Assembly: GCA_019683665.1 (NCBI GenBank)
Contig: JADGIB010000169.1
Span: 1 to 7,693 of the forward strand
DNA length: 7,693 bases
Source of the DNA: Solirubrobacteraceae bacterium
Lineage (GTDB): Bacteria; Actinomycetota; Thermoleophilia; Solirubrobacterales; Solirubrobacteraceae
Direction: 5' to 3'
Positions within the stretch are counted from its first letter, which is position 1. The number at the start of each line of letters is the position of its first letter. The notes beneath the pieces were generated by a model, which was not told the DNA's origin, searched no databases, and saw only the letters and a list, made by a program, of their open reading frames with translations. This document shows positions 5,815-7,693 of this stretch, piece by piece. Position numbers and translations under genes: made by a program.

Positions 5815-6207
5815 TCAGCCGGGGCGGACGTCGGCCGCCAGCCGGCGCCCCAGCTCGGTCCCGGCCGCCTCGAGCGCGCCCGCGTCGGCGGCGACGAGGA
5901 CGTGCTGGAGGTCGAGGATCCGCTTGCCGAACGGGTCGAGCCGGTCGGCGCCGACGATCGCGTGGCACGGCACGCCCGCCTGCCGCGCGCGGGTCGCCAG
6001 CTCGCCGGTGACGCGCCCGCCGAGCGTGCCGCGGTCGAGGACCGGCTCGCCGACGACGAGCGCGAACGCGGCCCGCATCCGGGCGTCGAAGGCGACGTCG
6101 AGCCCGTCGGCCGGGTCGTGGACGTCGGGCTCGGGCAGGCCGGCGGCGACGAGGCCGCGGGCGACGGGGGCCGGGTCGAGCGCGTCGAGCGCGAGCAGCA
6201 GGCGCAT
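5815..6207 (-). CDS. Miniature glycerate-kinase-like protein (130 residues)
   Basis: The frame runs from ATG 6207 to TGA 5815. The first residues, MRLLLALDALDP, resemble the N-terminal strand of type I glycerate kinases (MRVLIAPDSFKGSL-like). Residues 36-86, with FDARMRAAFALVVGEPVLD, RGTLGGRVTGELATRARQAG and VPCHAIVG, resemble the glycerate kinase segment with GEGRLDxQT, GK, GVA and VPVVALAG. The family usually has about 380 residues, so about 250 central residues are absent, including the rest of the substrate and nucleotide sites. The usual GEGRLD is GEPVLD (53-58) and the SFKG lysine is lost. There is no frameshift or stop inside, and codon use matches the neighbours, so it looks like a maintained small protein rather than fresh decay. 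Kinase activity is unlikely on this evidence. It lies 13 bp after the slipin stop and may be cotranscribed. The family link is from memory of motifs. Confidence 0.55.
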   Translation of the reverse strand: MRLLLALDALDPAPVARGLVAAGLPEPDVHDPADGLDVAFDARMRAAFALVVGEPVLDRGTLGGRVTGELATRARQAGVPCHAIVGADRLDPFGKRILDLQHVLVAADAGALEAAGTELGRRLAADVRPG

Positions 6208-6217
6208 GGCGCGCCTG

Positions 6218-6223
6218 AGGCTA
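6218..6223 (-). promoter_or_regulatory. Putative -10 element of the glycerate-kinase-like gene, overlapping the slipin stop codon
   Basis: TAGCCT lies at -16 to -11 from the ATG at 6207. Its first three bases are the TAG stop codon of the slipin gene. No Shine-Dalgarno precedes the ATG and no -35 is evident. Read-through from the nfeD-slipin operon could also supply transcription. Confidence 0.25.
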
Positions 6224-7120
6224 GGGCGCCCCGGGGTCGCCGCGGCGGACCTCGGCGCGGTCGGCCGCCGGGTCGCGGTCGAAGCGCTCCAAGCCCTCGG
6301 GGGCGGCGTCGAGCCGCGGCGCGCCCTCGCCGTCGCCGGCGTCGGCGCCCTCCCGCGCGGCCATCTGCCCGAGCGCCTTCTGGAGCGGCTCGAGCAGGTC
6401 CATCGGCATCGGGAAGACGACCGTCGTGCTGTCGTTGTTGCCGATGTCGCGCAGCGTCTGCAGGTAGCGCAGCTGGAGCGTCGTCGGGTTGCGGGCGATG
6501 ATCTCGCCGGCGTCCGCGAGCCGCGACGCCGCCTGCGCCTCGCCCTCGGCGTCGATGACCTTCGCGCGGCGGATGCGCTCGGCCTCGGCCTGGCGGGCCA
6601 TCGCCGACTGCATCGAGGCGGGGATCTCGACGTCCTTGATCTCGACCGTCGTCACCTTCACGCCCCACGGCTCGGTCTGCTGGTCGATGATCGACTGGAT
6701 CTCCTCGTTGAGCCGCTCGCGCTCGGCCAGCAGCGTGTCGAGGTCGGCCTTCCCGAGGACCGAGCGCAGCGTCGTCTGGGCCATCTGCGACGTCGCCTGC
6801 AGGAAGTTCTCGACCTCGGTGACCGAGCGGTTCGCGTCGACGACCCGGAAGTAGGCGACCGCGTTCACCCGCGCGGTGACGTTGTCGCGGGTGATGACGT
6901 CCTGGGCTGGCACGTTCATCGTGATCGTGCGCAGGTCGACCCGCGCCATCCGGTCGATGATCGGGATGAGGAGGATGAGCCCCGGCCCCTTCTGGTCGAT
7001 GAGGCGGCCGAGCCGGAACACGACGCCGCGCTCGTACTCGCGCAGGATGCGGATCGACGCGCCCGCGAGGAGGATGAGGAGCGCGACGAGGATCGCGAGG
7101 ACGACGAGGACGGCGGTCAT
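6221..7120 (-). CDS. Slipin (stomatin/SPFH-family membrane protein)
   Basis: This 299-residue membrane scaffold protein starts at ATG 7120. Residues 2-21 form one hydrophobic N-terminal membrane segment. An SPFH/Band 7 domain follows (about 25-190), with stomatin hallmarks: REYERGVVFRLGRL (27-40), GPGLILLIPIIDRM (45-58), RVDLRTITMNVPAQDVITRD (60-79), the RSVLGKADLDTLLAERERLN region (119-138) and GVKVTTVEIKDVEIP (153-167). An Ala/Glu-rich coiled-coil follows (about 171-210). The last 45 residues are charged and likely disordered. Slipins form oligomers in membrane microdomains and usually travel with NfeD, as here: the nfeD stop overlaps this start (ATGA). GGGAG 8 nt upstream gives a proper ribosome binding site, which supports this start over far-upstream starts in the same frame. 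No protease domain is present in either partner. Confidence 0.94.
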   Translation of the reverse strand: MTAVLVVLAILVALLILLAGASIRILREYERGVVFRLGRLIDQKGPGLILLIPIIDRMARVDLRTITMNVPAQDVITRDNVTARVNAVAYFRVVDANRSVTEVENFLQATSQMAQTTLRSVLGKADLDTLLAERERLNEEIQSIIDQQTEPWGVKVTTVEIKDVEIPASMQSAMARQAEAERIRRAKVIDAEGEAQAASRLADAGEIIARNPTTLQLRYLQTLRDIGNNDSTTVVFPMPMDLLEPLQKALGQMAAREGADAGDGEGAPRLDAAPEGLERFDRDPAADRAEVRRGDPGAP

Positions 7121-7584
7121 GGGGTCAGCTCCCAGGGTTCGGCGCGGCGGACGATGAGGGTGAGGCCGTCGACGTCGACGACGACGACGGGGTCGCCGGC
7201 CTCGATCGGGTGCTCGGGCTCGCAGGTGCGCGCGTTCCACAGCGAGCCCTCGGCGAGGACGCGGCCGGGCGCCGGGCCGATCGGCGCGCGGGCGACGCCG
7301 CGGGTGCCGATCAGCGCCTCGCGCCCGCTGCGCACGCGCCGCGGCAGCGTGCGCCCGACGGTCCGGGCGACGCCGACGAGCAGGCCGGCGCCGACGGCGG
7401 CGACGACCGCGGCGAGCACGACGCTGAGCGCGATCCCGCCCCCGGCGCCGTCGACGGCGAGCACGGTGCCGGCCACCGCCGCGGCGACGCCGATCGCGCC
7501 GAGGATCCCGCCCGCGGCGACGTGCGCCTCGGCGACGGCGAGGATCACGCCGGCCAGCAGCAGGGCGATGCCGAGACCGGTCAT
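7117..7584 (-). CDS. NfeD-family membrane protein, short form (slipin partner)
   Basis: This 155-residue protein starts at ATG 7584. Residues 4-44 form two closely spaced hydrophobic stretches with the family-typical LLLAGVILAVAEAHVAAGG pattern, and residues 50-74 form another membrane segment. After a basic loop (PRRVRSGRE, 81-89) comes the soluble beta-barrel (OB-fold) NfeD C-terminal domain (about 90-148): LIGTRGVARAPIGPAPGRVL, AEGSLWNART, IEAGDPVVVVDVDGLTLIV. The ClpP-like serine protease domain of long NfeD proteins is absent, so this is the short type that pairs with stomatins. The 4-nt overlap with the slipin gene supports a joint function in membrane organisation. It is the first gene of its operon, has no leader room for a Shine-Dalgarno, and a promoter-like element sits exactly where a leaderless transcript would need it. 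Confidence 0.9.
   Translation of the reverse strand: MTGLGIALLLAGVILAVAEAHVAAGGILGAIGVAAAVAGTVLAVDGAGGGIALSVVLAAVVAAVGAGLLVGVARTVGRTLPRRVRSGREALIGTRGVARAPIGPAPGRVLAEGSLWNARTCEPEHPIEAGDPVVVVDVDGLTLIVRRAEPWELTP
7129..7133 (-). promoter_or_regulatory. Shine-Dalgarno of the slipin gene inside nfeD
   Basis: GGGAG reads on the minus strand 8 nt before the slipin ATG and within the last nfeD codons. It fixes the start at 7120. Its presence contrasts with the operon-leading genes here, which lack a properly spaced site. Confidence 0.6.
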
Positions 7585-7590
7585 GGGACA

Positions 7591-7619
7591 GGTGTACCCC
7601 GATGGGCACCCGTCGGCAA
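7591..7619 (-). promoter_or_regulatory. Promoter of the nfeD-slipin operon, apparently leaderless
   Basis: On the minus strand TTGCCG (7619-7614) and TACACC (7596-7591, followed by T) are separated by 17 bp, the ideal sigma-70-type spacing. TACACC covers -12 to -7 from the nfeD ATG, so transcription would begin at the A of the start codon. The -35 matches TTGACA at four of six positions. The -10 match is weaker, with the expected final T one base late. Confidence 0.5.
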
Positions 7620-7633
7620 CCCGGCGCCCGGGC

Positions 7634-7693
7634 GGGGGGGGGGGCCGGGCGGGGGCGCGCGCGGCGGGGGGGGGGGGGGGGGGGGGGGGGGGG
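7634..7693. repeat. Poly-G low-complexity tract at the contig end (probable sequencing artefact)
   Basis: There is a run of 11 G at 7634-7644, then mixed G/C sequence, then 28 consecutive G from 7666 to the last base. Such runs are typical of reads from two-colour sequencing chemistry, where absent signal is called G, and of assembly ends. I would not treat bases beyond about 7630 as reliable genomic sequence. Confidence 0.8.

Noticed and set aside
5121..6668. A 515-codon minus-strand frame covering parts of slipin, the glycerate-kinase-like gene and gpsA
   Set aside because: It is a different frame from all three recognised genes, with Arg/Ser/Pro-rich low-complexity translation and no domain. 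The three real genes explain the region.
7121..7609. Extending slipin upstream to 7609
   Set aside because: The added residues are an Arg-rich shadow of nfeD. The ATG at 7120 has a Shine-Dalgarno at 8 nt and directly precedes the membrane segment.
7634..7693. A functional G-quadruplex regulatory element upstream of nfeD
   Set aside because: G runs this long at the very end of the sequence are better explained as a sequencing or assembly artefact.

Overview
The window is very GC-rich bacterial DNA, about three quarters G+C by eye, with G or C at nearly every third codon position and densely packed genes. This suggests a high-GC Actinomycetota chromosome. Protein style (Pro/Ala linkers, a secreted protein with a TDPTGRTL-type motif, divergent housekeeping enzymes) makes me favour Thermoleophilia/Solirubrobacterales, but this is an inference from impression, not a tested placement. 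The right end runs into long G homopolymers, so it is probably a contig end.

Layout, left to right. (1) 1-565, minus: 5' part of a gene for an exported protein with a signal peptide, a beta-rich domain and a Pro/Ala linker that runs off the left edge. (2) 566-670: short intergenic stretch with three phased 10-bp direct repeats between two copies of an 8-bp palindrome. (3) 671-3831, minus: a two-gene operon, dihydropteroate synthase (folP) followed by an MrfA/Hrq1-type DEAH helicase with a C-terminal four-cysteine motif, joined by an ATGA overlap. (4) 3832-3855: only 24 bp between divergent start codons, with two opposed -10-like hexamers sharing a TA step. (5) 3856-4677, plus: HAD-family phosphatase, the only plus-strand gene. 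(6) 4684-5775, minus, convergent with it: glycerol-3-phosphate dehydrogenase (gpsA). (7) 5815-6207, minus: a 130-residue protein resembling glycerate kinase with its middle missing. (8) 6221-7584, minus: nfeD-slipin membrane operon, again with an ATGA overlap. (9) 7585-7693: nfeD promoter, then poly-G low-complexity sequence.

Functionally this is mostly core metabolism and maintenance: folate synthesis, DNA repair, phospholipid precursor supply and membrane microdomain organisation. I see no phage, transposon, CRISPR, toxin-antitoxin or tRNA/rRNA signal, and no complete new multi-gene system. The most interesting signals are the compact divergent promoter and apparent leaderless starts, a DHPS with a rewritten substrate loop, the miniature glycerate-kinase-like protein, the phased repeats upstream of the exported protein, and the altered active-site loop and amphipathic tail of GpsA.
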